Shown here: piece after piece, positions 54,395-64,000 of the stretch
Numbering within the stretch: the stretch's first letter is position 1
Layout of the letters: every line of letters starts with the position of its first letter
DNA from: Anaeromonas frigoriresistens
GTDB lineage: Bacteria > Bacillota > Clostridia > Tissierellales > SIT17
Reading direction: 5' to 3'
DNA length: 64,000 nucleotides
Assembly (NCBI RefSeq): GCF_016820655.1
Contig: NZ_WSFT01000050.1
Coordinates: forward strand, 39,369-103,368
Notes under the pieces: model-generated
What the model saw: the letters and a program-made list of their open reading frames with translations, nothing else
What the model was told of the DNA's origin: nothing
Database searches by the model: none
Program-made: the position numbers and the translations under genes

Positions 54395-55762
54395 TTAAAT
54401 TAACCTATTTTTCTCTATCAAGCAAACCGTCTCCACATGCGGCGTATGAGGGAACATATCCATACACTTTACCTTTTTCACTTCATATCCTAATTCCTTA
54501 AATTCTTGTAAGTCCTCTGCTAGAGATGTAGGTTTACAGGATACATATACTATTCTTGGGGAATTAAAGTCTGCTATTTTCTTTATAGCTTTAGTGTGGA
54601 CTCCACTTCTTGGAGGATCCAATATAATTAAGTCAGGAGCTTCTTTAAGGTTATCTATTTCTACCAGTACGTCTCCTGCTATAAACTCACAATTATTTAG
54701 ATCATTTAACACTGCATTATCCTTTGCTTTTTCAACTGCTTCTTCTACTATTTCTATTCCTACTACTTTTTTAGCTACTGGAGCCATTATTTGAGCTATT
54801 GTACCAGTACCACAGTATAGATCAAATACCGTTTTATTATCTGTTTCTCCTGCATATTCTCTTACTATTTCATAGAGTCTTTCTGCTCCTAGAGAATTTG
54901 TTTGGAAAAATGAGAATGCGGATATATTAAAGGAAAGTCCTAATAATTCCTCAGTTATATAGTCATCTCCGTATAGTACCCTTGTCTCATCACTTTGTAC
55001 TGTATCGGCTAAACCATCATTTATAGTATGAAGAAATCCTTTTAATTTCCCTATATATTGTATTTCTTTTAGTTCATCTATTAACTCCGCTAAATCCAAT
55101 TCTTTTTGAGAACTTGTAACAAGGTTTACTAGTATTTCTCCTGTATTAGCTGCCTTTCTTATAACTAAATGCCTTAATACTCCTTCGTGTCTCATTTTAT
55201 GATAGAAGGGTACTTCTTTTTCTTTGAAATATTCTAATACAGTAGTTAATATATCTGTAAAATCCTCATCTACTATTTGACAATGAGGCACTGATAAAAT
55301 TTCATAGAATTTTCCCTTTTGATGCATACCAAGACTTAATGGACCATCTTTATATTCATCTCCAAAGGTAAACTCCATCTTATTTCTATATTCCCAAGAC
55401 TTAGGACTTCTCTCGATTCCTTCAAACTCAAAATTATCTATATCTGCCTTTTGTAATATCTCTAATACTTGGTTTTTCTTCATATCCAATTGATCTTCAT
55501 AAGTAAGATTTTGATAACTGCATCCTCCACAGTCCCAAAAATGAACACACCTTGGTTCTATTTCTTTTTCATCTCTCTCTAACACCTCTAAAAGTCTTGC
55601 TTCTATTTTATTTTTTCTGTCTTTTTTAACTCTAGCCATTACCTTCTGTCCTGCTATTGTATCTTTTATAATAACTTTTTTTCCGTTATATTCTCCAATT
55701 CCTTTATTAGGAAATTCTACATTCTCTATTTTGACTTCAAACTCTTTTTTCTTTTTTCCCAT
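54395..55762 (-). CDS. rlmD: 23S rRNA (uracil-5-)-methyltransferase RlmD
   Basis: 455 residues from ATG 55762 (AAGGAG 7 bases upstream). Methylates a uracil of 23S rRNA with S-adenosylmethionine. Domains: TRAM (about 5-65), iron-sulfur Cys set (CVHFWDCGGCSYQN and PHCQIV), and the methyltransferase domain with FDLYCGTGTIAQ, LDPPRSGVH and catalytic Cys in YVSCKPTSL. It ends DMFPHTPHVETVCLIEKNRLI-like. The remnant copies end LIEKK-stop: here one base is missing near the end (gagaaaaatagg instead of gagaagaaatagg), adding NRLI. It marks the border between the accessory region and core genes. Confidence 0.95.
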   Translation of the reverse strand: MGKKKKEFEVKIENVEFPNKGIGEYNGKKVIIKDTIAGQKVMARVKKDRKNKIEARLLEVLERDEKEIEPRCVHFWDCGGCSYQNLTYEDQLDMKKNQVLEILQKADIDNFEFEGIERSPKSWEYRNKMEFTFGDEYKDGPLSLGMHQKGKFYEILSVPHCQIVDEDFTDILTTVLEYFKEKEVPFYHKMRHEGVLRHLVIRKAANTGEILVNLVTSSQKELDLAELIDELKEIQYIGKLKGFLHTINDGLADTVQSDETRVLYGDDYITEELLGLSFNISAFSFFQTNSLGAERLYEIVREYAGETDNKTVFDLYCGTGTIAQIMAPVAKKVVGIEIVEEAVEKAKDNAVLNDLNNCEFIAGDVLVEIDNLKEAPDLIILDPPRSGVHTKAIKKIADFNSPRIVYVSCKPTSLAEDLQEFKELGYEVKKVKCMDMFPHTPHVETVCLIEKNRLI

Positions 55763-55851
55763 ATTACTACTCCTTTCAATATCATATATAACCACGAACT
55801 GTATTTTAAAACTTAAATATAAGTATATTATATTATGCCAATAAAACAAAG

Positions 55852-55884
55852 AAAAAAATACAGATGGATTAACATCTGTATTGA
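55852..55884 (-). terminator. terminator
   Basis: aatacagatg/catctgtatt stem and a T-run on the minus strand, just after the PNPOx-fold gene. Confidence 0.88.
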
Positions 55885-55893
55885 ATATATTTA

Positions 55894-56370
55894 TTAAAAA
55901 TCTGCATCTTTTGTTTGTACTTCCCCATTCTTTAAAATTTGTTTTGTTCTATTCCCTTCTTGTAATGAATCTAAGTATACTATCTCTTCAGGAATTACTT
56001 TAATTATCTTAATATCTTCATGTTGTTCTAAGAGATGTTTATCATAGATGTATTTCTTTGCTTCTTCCATGATACTACTATCTTTAGTACTTGTTATTGC
56101 CTTACCAAAAACCTGTAGACCTTTTATTCTTTTGTAGTCAATATACTCAGTGTTTACTAAAAAACATACATTATTATTCTTTTCTATTGCTCTAAATTTA
56201 TCTCCTCCTGCTGATAGAATATAGATATCCATATCATTTCCAGTAAAGTATATAACAGGACTACTACGAGGATAATCCCCTAATACTGTTGCTAGAGTTC
56301 CTGATCGGTGTTCATTTAATACATCATGTATTTCTCTTGTCAACTCATTTTTAGATAATTTATTATTCAA
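55894..56370 (-). CDS. pyridoxamine 5'-phosphate oxidase-fold protein
   Basis: 158-residue split-barrel flavin-binding protein. Marks: HRSGTLATVLGDYPRSSPVI (start of the barrel), IYILSAGGDKFRAIEKNNNV and GLQVFGKAITSTKD. These small family members bind FMN, F420 or heme; real PNP oxidase activity is unlikely. GGAG stands before ATG. Single gene with terminator. Confidence 0.82.
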   Translation of the reverse strand: MNNKLSKNELTREIHDVLNEHRSGTLATVLGDYPRSSPVIYFTGNDMDIYILSAGGDKFRAIEKNNNVCFLVNTEYIDYKRIKGLQVFGKAITSTKDSSIMEEAKKYIYDKHLLEQHEDIKIIKVIPEEIVYLDSLQEGNRTKQILKNGEVQTKDADF

Positions 56371-56445
56371 AATATCATCTCCTTTAAAAGTACTCTTTTA
56401 TATTATTTAATAAAGGAGAATTTACTATTCATAAATTCAAAAAAT

Positions 56446-56468
56446 AAAAACTCCCCAACTGGAGAGTT
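56446..56468 (-). terminator. terminator
   Basis: aactctcc/ggggagtt stem followed by tttttattttttg on the minus strand; overlaps the stop of the RsbW-like gene. Confidence 0.85.
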
Positions 56469-56862
56469 ATAAGTATTTTATCGAGATTACTCGATTATCT
56501 TGAACGTAAAATTCATCACTCAACCCATCAACTATTTTAAGTCCTCTACCACCTAAGGTTAAAGCTGTAGGATCATAATTATCTCTTTCATATTTAAATC
56601 CTTCTCCTTCATCCTTTATTTCTATTTTTAGGTGTTTTTCAGAGACTTCTATTAATAGGTTTACGAGTCTTTCTCTCTCTTCTTTGTTACCATGTCTTAT
56701 ACCATTACAAATCAGTTCATCTAAAATAAGTCTTGCATCAAATAATAATGAATCATCTGGAAGCAGTGACTGAAGATTTTTTTGTATGTTTTTTAAATCT
56801 TCTTGTATATCTAGTAGATCACTGATTAATGATTTTTCAATGATATAGCTCAATGTCATCAC
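56467..56862 (-). CDS. RsbW/SpoIIAB-like ATP-binding regulator
   Basis: 131 residues of the HATPase_c_2 fold. N box LILDELICNGIRHGNKEE, G1 box IEIKDEGEGFKY, G2 box GGRGLKIVDGLSDEF. Proteins of this type are anti-sigma serine kinases or phosphatase-partner switches. No sigma factor or anti-anti-sigma gene is adjacent, so its partner lies elsewhere. The initiation region lacks a strong RBS. Confidence 0.85.
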   Translation of the reverse strand: MMTLSYIIEKSLISDLLDIQEDLKNIQKNLQSLLPDDSLLFDARLILDELICNGIRHGNKEERERLVNLLIEVSEKHLKIEIKDEGEGFKYERDNYDPTALTLGGRGLKIVDGLSDEFYVQDNRVISIKYL

Positions 56863-57059
56863 ACCATTCTGTTTTATATTTTCTTTTTTTATTTGTCTAT
56901 TATTTATTTACCCCTGGATATATATAATAATCTATTTATAGTTGTTTTTTTTATTAAAAATAAATATAATATAATTATCATTTTGATGTTTAAAAAACTC
57001 AGGATGTGGGTAATATTAGAATTAGTTACATAATAATTTTTATGAAAGGGGTTTTTTTA

Positions 57060-57221
57060 ATGCAAAAGTATGTATGTATGCCATGTGGTTGGGTTTATGA
57101 CCCAGAAGTAGGAGATCCAGATGGAGGTATTGCTCCTGGTACTGCTTTCGAAGATATTCCAGAGGATTGGGTATGCCCAGTTTGTGGTGCTGGAAAAGAT
57201 ATGTTCGAACCAGAGGAATAA
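57060..57221 (+). CDS. rubredoxin
   Basis: 53 residues, a standard rubredoxin: one-electron carrier with Fe bound by four Cys ([20 protein letters not shown] and [13 protein letters not shown]). ATG 57060 with AAAGGGG upstream; the longer frame from 57006 has no site. Supports oxygen or peroxide detoxification in anaerobes by feeding rubrerythrin or superoxide reductase; note the HTH-SOR protein at 11013. The only plus-strand gene in the right part. Confidence 0.95.
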   Translation: MQKYVCMPCGWVYDPEVGDPDGGIAPGTAFEDIPEDWVCPVCGAGKDMFEPEE

Positions 57222-57236
57222 TATAATTTAGTAATC

Positions 57237-57264
57237 AAAGGCTTCCTTATATAAGGAAGCCTTT
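57237..57264. terminator. bidirectional terminator
   Basis: Perfect palindrome aaaggcttccttat/ataaggaagccttt between convergent rubredoxin and ysxC. Confidence 0.9.
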
Positions 57265-57272
57265 CTTATTGT

Positions 57273-57863
57273 CTATCCTATTTCTAATACTTCATCAAAT
57301 AACTGCCATACCTTATCTTTATTCTGCTTCTTTGTAGCAGAGAAAGGTATTATCAAGCTTCTATCCTCTACACCTAATTCTCTAAGTATAACAGATACTT
57401 GTTTAGCTTGCTGATTTTTTGATAATTTATCTGCTTTTGTAGCTATTACAATGCCAGTACATCCAATAGACTTTATCCAATCATACATCATTTTATCATG
57501 CTCTCCAGGAGAATGACGGATATCTACTAATAAAACAACTTCCCTTAGGGACTGTCTCTTTGTAAGATATCTATTGATCATCTCAGCCCATTTTTCTCTT
57601 TCTTTTCTAGAAACTCTTGCATATCCATAACCAGGAAGGTCTACAAATCTAAATTCATCATTTATATTATAGAAATTTAATGTCTGAGTCTTTCCAGGCT
57701 GACCGCTGGTTCTTGCTAGATTTTTTCTATTTATTAATGTATTTATTAAAGAAGATTTTCCCACATTAGATCTTCCCGCTAATGCTATCTCCGGTACTCC
57801 TTCAGGTGGATATTGTTCTTCTTTTACAGCGGTTATTATTATTTCAGCCTTTTTTACTAACAT
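57273..57863 (-). CDS. ysxC: ribosome biogenesis GTPase YsxC/EngB
   Basis: 196-residue essential GTPase needed for large-subunit assembly. G1 GRSNVGKSSLIN, G3 DLPGYGYARVS, G4 TKADKLS and G5 SATKK are present. Its ATG overlaps the lon stop by one base (TAATG), so the two are translationally coupled, as in many Firmicutes. Confidence 0.96.
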   Translation of the reverse strand: MLVKKAEIIITAVKEEQYPPEGVPEIALAGRSNVGKSSLINTLINRKNLARTSGQPGKTQTLNFYNINDEFRFVDLPGYGYARVSRKEREKWAEMINRYLTKRQSLREVVLLVDIRHSPGEHDKMMYDWIKSIGCTGIVIATKADKLSKNQQAKQVSVILRELGVEDRSLIIPFSATKKQNKDKVWQLFDEVLEIG

Positions 57864-60205
57864 TACTTTTCCCCCTTAACTAATGCATGATCTAGTACCT
57901 CATCCATAGTTTTTACAAAAACAAATTCAATATTTTTCTTTATCTTATCTGGTATTTCATCCATATCTTTTTTATTGTCCCATGGTAATAACACTTTTTT
58001 AATACCTAATCTATTAGCAGCTAATACTTTTTCTTTTACTCCACCTATAGGTAATACTCTGCCTCTTAAGGTTATTTCTCCAGTCATAGCTACATCACCA
58101 TTTACTGGTATATCAGTCAGTGCAGATATAACAGCAGTAGCCATAGTAATACCAGCTGATGGTCCATCTTTTGGTATTGCTCCTTCTGGAACATGAATAT
58201 GAAGATCTCTTTTAGTATGGAAGTCCTTATCTATTTCTAATTCTTCTACCTTTGATCTTATATAACTTATTCCTGTTACTGCAGATTCCTTCATTACATC
58301 TCCTAATTTACCTGTTAACTGAAGTTTACCTTTACCTGGCATAGGAGTTACTTCTATAGATAATGTTTCTCCTCCTACTGCTGTCCAAGCTAGACCTGTT
58401 GCCAGTCCTATTTGATCTTCTCTTTCAGTTTCTGATCTTCTAAACTTAGGAGTCCCTAAATAATTAGATAGAGTTCTAGTATTCACCTTTACACTCTTGA
58501 TATTCTCTTCAACTATTCTTTTAGCTACTTTTCTCATTACATTTGCTATATTTCTTTCTAAATTTCTAACTCCAGCTTCTCGAGTATAGTTTTCAATTAT
58601 AGCTTCTAATGTATTATCGGATAAAGAAACATTCTTCTCCTTTAATCCATGTTCTTTTCTTTGTTTTGGAACTAAGTACCTTTTTGCAATTTCTACCTTT
58701 TCTTCTTCTGTATATCCTGATATCCTGATTACTTCCATCCTATCTAATAAAGGTCTTGGTATATTATTTAATGAATTAGCTGTTGTTATAAACATTACCT
58801 TTGATAAATCAAAAGGTGCTTCTAAGAAATGATCAGTAAAAGTATTATTTTGTTCAGGATCTAATACTTCGAGTAATGCTGATGCAGGGTCTCCCCTAAA
58901 GTCACTATTTAATTTATCTATCTCATCAAATAAGAACACAGGATTTTTAGAGCCAGCCTTCTTCATAGATGATACTATTCTTCCAGGTATTGCTCCTACA
59001 TAAGTTCTTCTATGACCTCTTATTTCTGCTTCATCTCTTACTCCACCTAAAGACATTCTCACAAATTTTCTATTTATAGCCTTTGCTATGGATTTAGCTA
59101 TTGAGGTTTTACCTACTCCAGGAGGTCCTACTAGACATAGGATTGGTCCCTTCATGTTTTTAGCTAATTTTCTTATAGCTAAATATTCTAATATTCTTTC
59201 CTTAACATCTTCTAATCCATAATGATCCTTCTCTAATATCTCTCTAGATTTTTTGATATCCAAACGATCCTTAGTTTCAGTATCCCAAGGTAGCTCTATT
59301 ATCCATTCAAGATAATTTCTTATAACCCCAGTTTCTGCTGATGAAGGAGATAATCTCCTAAGTCTTTCTGCTTCTTTTATTGACTTCTCTTTTACTTCTT
59401 CAGGCATATTTATTTCTTGTATTTTCTCTATATACTCATCAACTTCTGCCTCTAGACCCTCTTCTTCACCTAGTTCTTTTTGAATAGCTTTGATTTGTTC
59501 TTTAAGATAATATTCCTTTTGAACCTTATTAATTTGACTTTTAACTCTGTTGTTTATTTCTTCTTCTATCTCTAAAACTTCTATTTCTTCTTCTAATATT
59601 ATATGAAGCACTTCTAGTCTTGCATAGGGATTAAATGCTTCTAATATTTTTTGCTTATCCTCTGGTTTTAATTGAATATAGGAGGATATAACATCAGCTA
59701 ATCTACCAGGTTCGTTTATCTCAGATATAGAAACTAATACATCGGGAGATACTTTATTTCCTGCCTTTATGTATTCCTCGAAATTGTCTATGACCATTCT
59801 CATCATAGCCTTCATTTCTTTATTTGCTTCAACTTCTTTTTCATATACGAATTCTTCTATCTCTGCTTCAAAATATGGCTCTTCTTGTATTATCTCTCTT
59901 ACTTTACCTCTATTTATTCCCTCTACTAATACACGAATTGTGTCTCCAGGAAGCTTTAACATCTGTTTTATTTTACATACTGTTCCTACCTCATAAAAAT
60001 CATCTACAGTAGGCATATCTATCCTAGCTTCCTTTTGAGATGTTAAGAAAATCATTGAATCATTTACCATTGCTTCCTCTAATGCATTCACTGATTTATC
60101 TCTACCTACATCAAAATGTATTACCATATAAGGAAATATCGACAGTCCTCTTAAGGGTATTAATGGTATCGTCCTCTTATTACTTTTCACCTTATACTTA
60201 TCCAC
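57863..60205 (-). CDS. lon: ATP-dependent protease Lon
   Basis: 780 residues. N-terminal substrate domain (about 10-205), coiled helical part, AAA+ domain with Walker A GPPGVGKTS and Walker B FLFDEIDKL, and C-terminal protease domain with catalytic Ser in PKDGPSAGITMA and Lys in IGGVKEKVLA. Degrades misfolded and regulatory proteins. The start is GTG 60205 with AAAGGAG 8 bases upstream; the ATG between is out of frame. No CIRCE or CtsR site recognised upstream. Confidence 0.97.
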   Translation of the reverse strand: MDKYKVKSNKRTIPLIPLRGLSIFPYMVIHFDVGRDKSVNALEEAMVNDSMIFLTSQKEARIDMPTVDDFYEVGTVCKIKQMLKLPGDTIRVLVEGINRGKVREIIQEEPYFEAEIEEFVYEKEVEANKEMKAMMRMVIDNFEEYIKAGNKVSPDVLVSISEINEPGRLADVISSYIQLKPEDKQKILEAFNPYARLEVLHIILEEEIEVLEIEEEINNRVKSQINKVQKEYYLKEQIKAIQKELGEEEGLEAEVDEYIEKIQEINMPEEVKEKSIKEAERLRRLSPSSAETGVIRNYLEWIIELPWDTETKDRLDIKKSREILEKDHYGLEDVKERILEYLAIRKLAKNMKGPILCLVGPPGVGKTSIAKSIAKAINRKFVRMSLGGVRDEAEIRGHRRTYVGAIPGRIVSSMKKAGSKNPVFLFDEIDKLNSDFRGDPASALLEVLDPEQNNTFTDHFLEAPFDLSKVMFITTANSLNNIPRPLLDRMEVIRISGYTEEEKVEIAKRYLVPKQRKEHGLKEKNVSLSDNTLEAIIENYTREAGVRNLERNIANVMRKVAKRIVEENIKSVKVNTRTLSNYLGTPKFRRSETEREDQIGLATGLAWTAVGGETLSIEVTPMPGKGKLQLTGKLGDVMKESAVTGISYIRSKVEELEIDKDFHTKRDLHIHVPEGAIPKDGPSAGITMATAVISALTDIPVNGDVAMTGEITLRGRVLPIGGVKEKVLAANRLGIKKVLLPWDNKKDMDEIPDKIKKNIEFVFVKTMDEVLDHALVKGEK

Positions 60206-60381
60206 CCTATCATCTCCTTTAATTCTTTTGTAATCTTAAATATATTATTAAACTTAAGCCATTTTTTTATTATTAAATTTCCCGTAACTAATATTATAAT
60301 AATAATACCTGTTTACTGCAATAGTATACTATCAAAGATTCTCTAATAAATTACATACCCTAAAATCTTAAACTATATCAA

Positions 60382-60407
60382 AAGCCGAGGGATAACTCCC
60401 TCGGCTT
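60382..60407 (-). terminator. terminator of the tig-clpP-clpX run
   Basis: aagccgaggga/tccctcggctt, 4-base loop, just after the clpX stop. Confidence 0.9.
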
Positions 60408-60413
60408 CCATAT

Positions 60414-61691
60414 TTAAGAAGCTGTTTCTTCTTTATCTTTATCTTTTTCTAACTTCTTTTTTCTCTTTTCTGATAAAACTAATGTTGGTTCAGATTTATT
60501 TTGAATTGTATCCTTTGTTACAAGGCACTTTTCAATATCTTCCCTGGATGGTATATCATACATTATATCTAGCATTATTTCTTCTAGAATTCCTCTTAAC
60601 CCTCTAGCACCAGTTTTTCTTTCAATAGCTTTCTTAGCAACTAATTCTAGAGATTCTTCATCAAATTCTAGTTCTACTCCATCCATATTGAATAGTTCTT
60701 TATATTGTTTAACTAATGCATTTTTAGGTTTAGTTAATATTTCAATTAGTGCTTCTTCATCTAATTGACTTAAAGATACTATAACTGGAAGTCTACCTAC
60801 AAACTCTGGAATTAGTCCATATCTAAGTAAATCCTCTGGTTGGATTAACTTAAGTACTTCACCGATATCTTTAATTTCTCTACTTTGGATATCAGCTCCG
60901 AATCCCATTGCTTTTTTACCTACTCTTTGTTGTATCACTTTATCAATACCATCAAAAGCTCCTCCAACAATGAATAATATATTAGTAGTATCTATCTGTA
61001 TAAACTCTTGGTGAGGATGTTTTCTTCCACCTTGTGGTGGAACACTAGCTACTGTACCTTCAAGGATTTTTAACAGTGCTTGCTGTACACCTTCTCCACT
61101 AACATCTCTAGTAATAGATGGATTATCAGATTTTCTGGCAATTTTATCAATCTCATCTATATAGATAATACCTTTTTCAGCCTTTTCTATATCATAATCT
61201 GCTGATTGAATAAGCTTAAGTAAGATATTCTCTACATCTTCTCCTACATATCCAGCTTCAGTAAGACTTGTTGCATCAGCAATAGCAAAAGGTACTTTTA
61301 GTATTCTTGCTAATGTTTGAGCTAATAACGTCTTACCAGAACCTGTAGGTCCAAGCATTAATATATTACTTTTTTGAAGTTCAATCTCTTCATTAGTCTT
61401 CTTTTTGTTTATTCTTTTGTAATGGTTATATACTGCTACAGCTAAAGCTCTTTTTGCTCTATCTTGCTTAATTACATAATCATCAAGAATTTCATTTATC
61501 TCTGATGGTTTTGGTAAATCACCCATCTCAAAATCTGCTGTTTCTTCAAATTCTTCATCTATTATTTCTTGGCACAATTCTATACATTCATCACAAATAT
61601 ATACATTAGGCCCTGCAATTAATCTTCTTACTTGATCTTGAGATTTCCCACAAAAGGAGCATTTCAGCTGTTTGTCATCGAACCTTGCCAT
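60414..61691 (-). CDS. clpX: Clp protease ATPase subunit ClpX
   Basis: 425 residues. N-terminal Cys4 zinc finger ([10 protein letters not shown] and CDECIELC), AAA+ domain with [12 protein letters not shown] and [11 protein letters not shown], pore loop region GYVGEDVE, and sensor 2 GARGLRGI. Unfolds substrates and feeds ClpP; it has the IGF-type loop region for ClpP docking near VGKKAMGFG (MGF here). 20 bases after clpP. GAGAGGTG before ATG. Confidence 0.97.
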   Translation of the reverse strand: MARFDDKQLKCSFCGKSQDQVRRLIAGPNVYICDECIELCQEIIDEEFEETADFEMGDLPKPSEINEILDDYVIKQDRAKRALAVAVYNHYKRINKKKTNEEIELQKSNILMLGPTGSGKTLLAQTLARILKVPFAIADATSLTEAGYVGEDVENILLKLIQSADYDIEKAEKGIIYIDEIDKIARKSDNPSITRDVSGEGVQQALLKILEGTVASVPPQGGRKHPHQEFIQIDTTNILFIVGGAFDGIDKVIQQRVGKKAMGFGADIQSREIKDIGEVLKLIQPEDLLRYGLIPEFVGRLPVIVSLSQLDEEALIEILTKPKNALVKQYKELFNMDGVELEFDEESLELVAKKAIERKTGARGLRGILEEIMLDIMYDIPSREDIEKCLVTKDTIQNKSEPTLVLSEKRKKKLEKDKDKEETAS

Positions 61692-61711
61692 TAAGACACC
61701 TCTCTCAAAAG

Positions 61712-62296
61712 TTATTTCCTAGAACTGATAACCTCATCAATTAACCCATATTCTTTTGCATCTTCAGCAGACATAAAGTTATCTCTATCTGTATCTCGTG
61801 ATATCTTGTCTAGTGGCTGGCCTGTTCTATCTGCTAGTATTTCGTTTAGTTTATCTCTCATCTTTAAGATTCTTTCTGCATGAATCTTAATGTCTGCTGC
61901 TTGACCTCTTGTTCCGCCTAATGGTTGATGGATCATCACTTCAGAATTTGGTAAAGCATATCTTTTACCTTTTTCTCCGGCAGCTAATAAGAATGCTCCC
62001 ATACTTGCACACATACCAACACATATTGTTGATACATCTGGCTTTATATATTGCATTGTATCATAAATCGCAAATCCAGAAGTAATTGAACCTCCAGGAC
62101 TATTAATATAAAGTTGAATGTCCTTATCTGGATCATCCGCTTCTAAAAATAGTAACTGAGCCACTACTAAACTTGCTGTAGTATCATTAATTTCATCACT
62201 TATAAATATTATTCTTTCTTTTAATAATCTAGAATAAATATCATAAGATCTTTCTCCTCTGTTTGTTTGTTCTACCACCATAGGTACTAAAGCCAT
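61712..62296 (-). CDS. clpP: Clp protease proteolytic subunit ClpP
   Basis: 194 residues from ATG 62296 (AGGAGGG 7 bases upstream; the upstream in-frame ATG has no site). Serine protease: Ser in [11 protein letters not shown], His in VMIHQPLGG, Asp in [14 protein letters not shown]-terminal [20 protein letters not shown] is the classic mature region. Between tig and clpX, as in most Firmicutes. Confidence 0.97.
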   Translation of the reverse strand: MALVPMVVEQTNRGERSYDIYSRLLKERIIFISDEINDTTASLVVAQLLFLEADDPDKDIQLYINSPGGSITSGFAIYDTMQYIKPDVSTICVGMCASMGAFLLAAGEKGKRYALPNSEVMIHQPLGGTRGQAADIKIHAERILKMRDKLNEILADRTGQPLDKISRDTDRDNFMSAEDAKEYGLIDEVISSRK

Positions 62297-62330
62297 AACA
62301 AATCCCTCCTGGTACAATTTTATTATCTAC

Positions 62331-63617
62331 TTATGATAATTTAGCATTTTCTACTAAAAACTCAACAGTCTTAGTTTTAATTATACCCATCTTAATAGAT
62401 TCTAAATCTTCATCTCTTAGATTACTTTTGAATTTATCTACTTCTTGATTATATTGCTCTGCATACTTTTTAAGCTCAACTTCTACATCTTCATCAGATA
62501 CTTCAAAGTTTTCCTTTTTACCTATAGCTTCTAATACTAAATCACCTTTAACCATTCTTTCTGCATCTGGTTTTAACTGCTCTTTTAAGTCTTCAATTTT
62601 AGTATTTGTTAATTCTAAATATTTATCTAAATCTAATCCTTGATATCTTAATCTATAATCAAGGTTTCTTATTTCATTTTCCATTTGAGATTCTATCATT
62701 GCTTCTGGAATCTCAACTTCTGCATTTTCTACTACTTTTTCTATAACATTATTTTCCAACTCAGCTTTTTCCTTATTTTTAGCTTCATCTTCTAATTTAC
62801 CTTTAATATCTGCCTTTAATTCATCTAATGTATCGAATTCACTAACATCTTTTGCGAACTCATCATCAAGTTCTGGTAATTCTTTTACTTTGATTTCATG
62901 AATTGTTACATCAAACTTTGCTTCTTTTCCTTTTAATTCTTCTGCTTGATAATCTTCAGGGAAAGTTACCTTAACTTCTACCTTATCTCCCTTATTCTTT
63001 CCTACTAATTGCTCTTCAAATCCTGGTATGAATTGTCCTGATCCAATTTCTAGAGTTTGATTTTCAGCTGTTCCGCCTTCAAACTGCTCTCCATTAACAT
63101 ATCCAGCATAATCAATAGTTACAGTATCTCCTTCTTCAACTGCTCTATCTTCAACTTCTATAAGTCTAGCATTTCTCTCTTGCATAGATTTTAATTCATT
63201 TTCTACATCTTCTTCTGATACATTATACTCGTTCTTTTCTACTTCTATTCCTTTGTACTCCCCTAATTTAACTTCAGGCTTTACTGTAACTTCAGCAGTA
63301 AATACTACTGGTTCACCTTTTTCTAACTTTTCAATATCTATATCTGGTCTGTCTACAGGCTCAATTTTAGTTTCTTCTATAGCACCTTCGTATGCTTCAG
63401 GAAGTACAATGTTTATTGCATCTTCATAGAAAACTCCTTCTCCAAATCTAGACTCTATAATCTTTTTAGGCACCTTGCCCTTTCTAAATCCAGGAATATT
63501 AAATTTCCCTCTGTTTTTTAAGTACGCTTTCTGTACTGCATCTTCAAATGTTTTATACTCTACTTCAAATTTTAAAGTAACTTTGTTGTTTTCCTTTTTC
63601 TCTACTGTTGAATTCAT
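62331..63617 (-). CDS. tig: trigger factor
   Basis: 428-residue ribosome-associated chaperone and prolyl isomerase. Ribosome-binding loop FNIPGFRKGKVPKKIIESRF, FKBP-type domain GDTVTIDYAGYVNGEQFEGG, helical C-terminal chaperone arms. AAGGAGG 7 bases before ATG. First gene of the tig-clpP-clpX run. The 63618-63893 stretch upstream is AT-rich and must hold the promoter; I see no clear regulatory element. Confidence 0.97.
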   Translation of the reverse strand: MNSTVEKKENNKVTLKFEVEYKTFEDAVQKAYLKNRGKFNIPGFRKGKVPKKIIESRFGEGVFYEDAINIVLPEAYEGAIEETKIEPVDRPDIDIEKLEKGEPVVFTAEVTVKPEVKLGEYKGIEVEKNEYNVSEEDVENELKSMQERNARLIEVEDRAVEEGDTVTIDYAGYVNGEQFEGGTAENQTLEIGSGQFIPGFEEQLVGKNKGDKVEVKVTFPEDYQAEELKGKEAKFDVTIHEIKVKELPELDDEFAKDVSEFDTLDELKADIKGKLEDEAKNKEKAELENNVIEKVVENAEVEIPEAMIESQMENEIRNLDYRLRYQGLDLDKYLELTNTKIEDLKEQLKPDAERMVKGDLVLEAIGKKENFEVSDEDVEVELKKYAEQYNQEVDKFKSNLRDEDLESIKMGIIKTKTVEFLVENAKLS

Positions 63618-63893
63618 CTTTGTTCCTCCTTAAAAATGATATATCTATTTTTACCCGATGACTTACAATTCTATATAATTCTCCCCCAAATGAAGAGTTT
63701 AGAAGTTGTATAGTCCCTGGATAACACGTCTTTTCATCCAGATGATAAATTTTTTCTGAATTAAGTCTTAGTTTATACCTCTATTCTATTCCTAAATGTT
63801 GCATAATCTTTTATATTACTTAAAGTTAACCATTTAATTATACCATAAACATATTATTACAAAAAGATTGAATTTTATTTTTTGCCCACATAA

Positions 63894-63920
63894 TAAAAAA
63901 ACCAATGGATATACCATTGG
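63894..63920 (-). terminator. terminator after tRNA-Leu
   Basis: ccaatgg-tatat-ccattgg stem followed by a T-run on the minus strand, 20 bases after the tRNA end. Confidence 0.88.
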
Positions 63921-63939
63921 CTTAGTATTTTGATGTCAA

Positions 63940-64000
63940 TGGTGCGGGAGAAGGGACTCGAACCCCCACGTCAATGACACTAGATCCTAAGTCTAGCGCG
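63940..64000 (-). tRNA. tRNA-Leu (anticodon UAG), 5' end outside window
   Basis: The minus strand gives the anticodon arm ctaga-CTTAGGA-tctag (anticodon TAG), a long variable arm typical of Leu tRNA (tgtcattgacg), the T arm gggggTTCGAGTccctt and an encoded CCA end. The D arm and acceptor 5' strand lie past base 64000. Confidence 0.93.

Noticed and set aside
60206..60413. CIRCE or CtsR operator before lon
   Set aside because: I could not find the TTAGCACTC or GGTCAAA-type boxes.

Overview
The window is AT-rich DNA from a Gram-positive, low-GC, anaerobic spore-former. It is probably a member of the Clostridia or Tissierellia; I cannot name a species. The support is the tig-clpP-clpX-lon-ysxC block, a rubredoxin gene, strong AGGAGG-type ribosome binding sites, many TTG/GTG starts and paired DUF421 genes with small spore-coat-like proteins.

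Left part (1-10,100). An ECF sigma factor cut by the window edge is followed by its membrane anti-sigma factor. Next come a DUF6544-like protein, a TetR regulator facing an MMPL exporter plus heptad-repeat partner, a C_GCAxxG_C_C redox-type protein, truA, and an HsmA-like membrane protein. A TetR gene beside the last carries the same TGAAC-n3-GTTCA operator in front of both genes.

Middle part (about 10,150-54,390). This is a 44-kb accessory region of small independent units: CAT with an HTH-desulfoferrodoxin fusion, a membrane MerR protein, DUF421 genes, a macrolide phosphotransferase, TetR pairs, a 7-kb unit with a large serine recombinase, VOC and RibD-like proteins, Vat and Vgb, fumarase with malic enzyme, PadR with a thioesterase-like hydrolase, an ABC exporter operon, a Fic protein and serine hydrolases. 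Several genes are broken. At least a dozen junctions carry, always on the minus strand, a short remnant of the 3' end of an RlmD/TrmA-type methyltransferase gene. It is recognisable by translation (HVETVCLIEKK-stop and variants), and many copies keep the hairpin terminator found after rlmD. The one full-length rlmD lies at the right edge of the region (54,395-55,762), with core genes beyond it. This is what repeated insertion of site-specific elements at the rlmD 3' end would leave. The large serine recombinase at 20,109 lies between two such ends and is the best candidate enzyme.

Right part (54,395-64,000). Conserved housekeeping genes: rlmD, a flavin-binding PNPOx-fold protein, an RsbW-like ATPase, rubredoxin, ysxC, lon, clpX, clpP, tig, and a tRNA-Leu(UAG) cut by the window end.

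The core genes serve protein quality control and RNA modification. The accessory genes are mostly one-gene or two-gene systems for detoxification, efflux or antibiotic modification, often with their own regulator and a visible palindromic operator.
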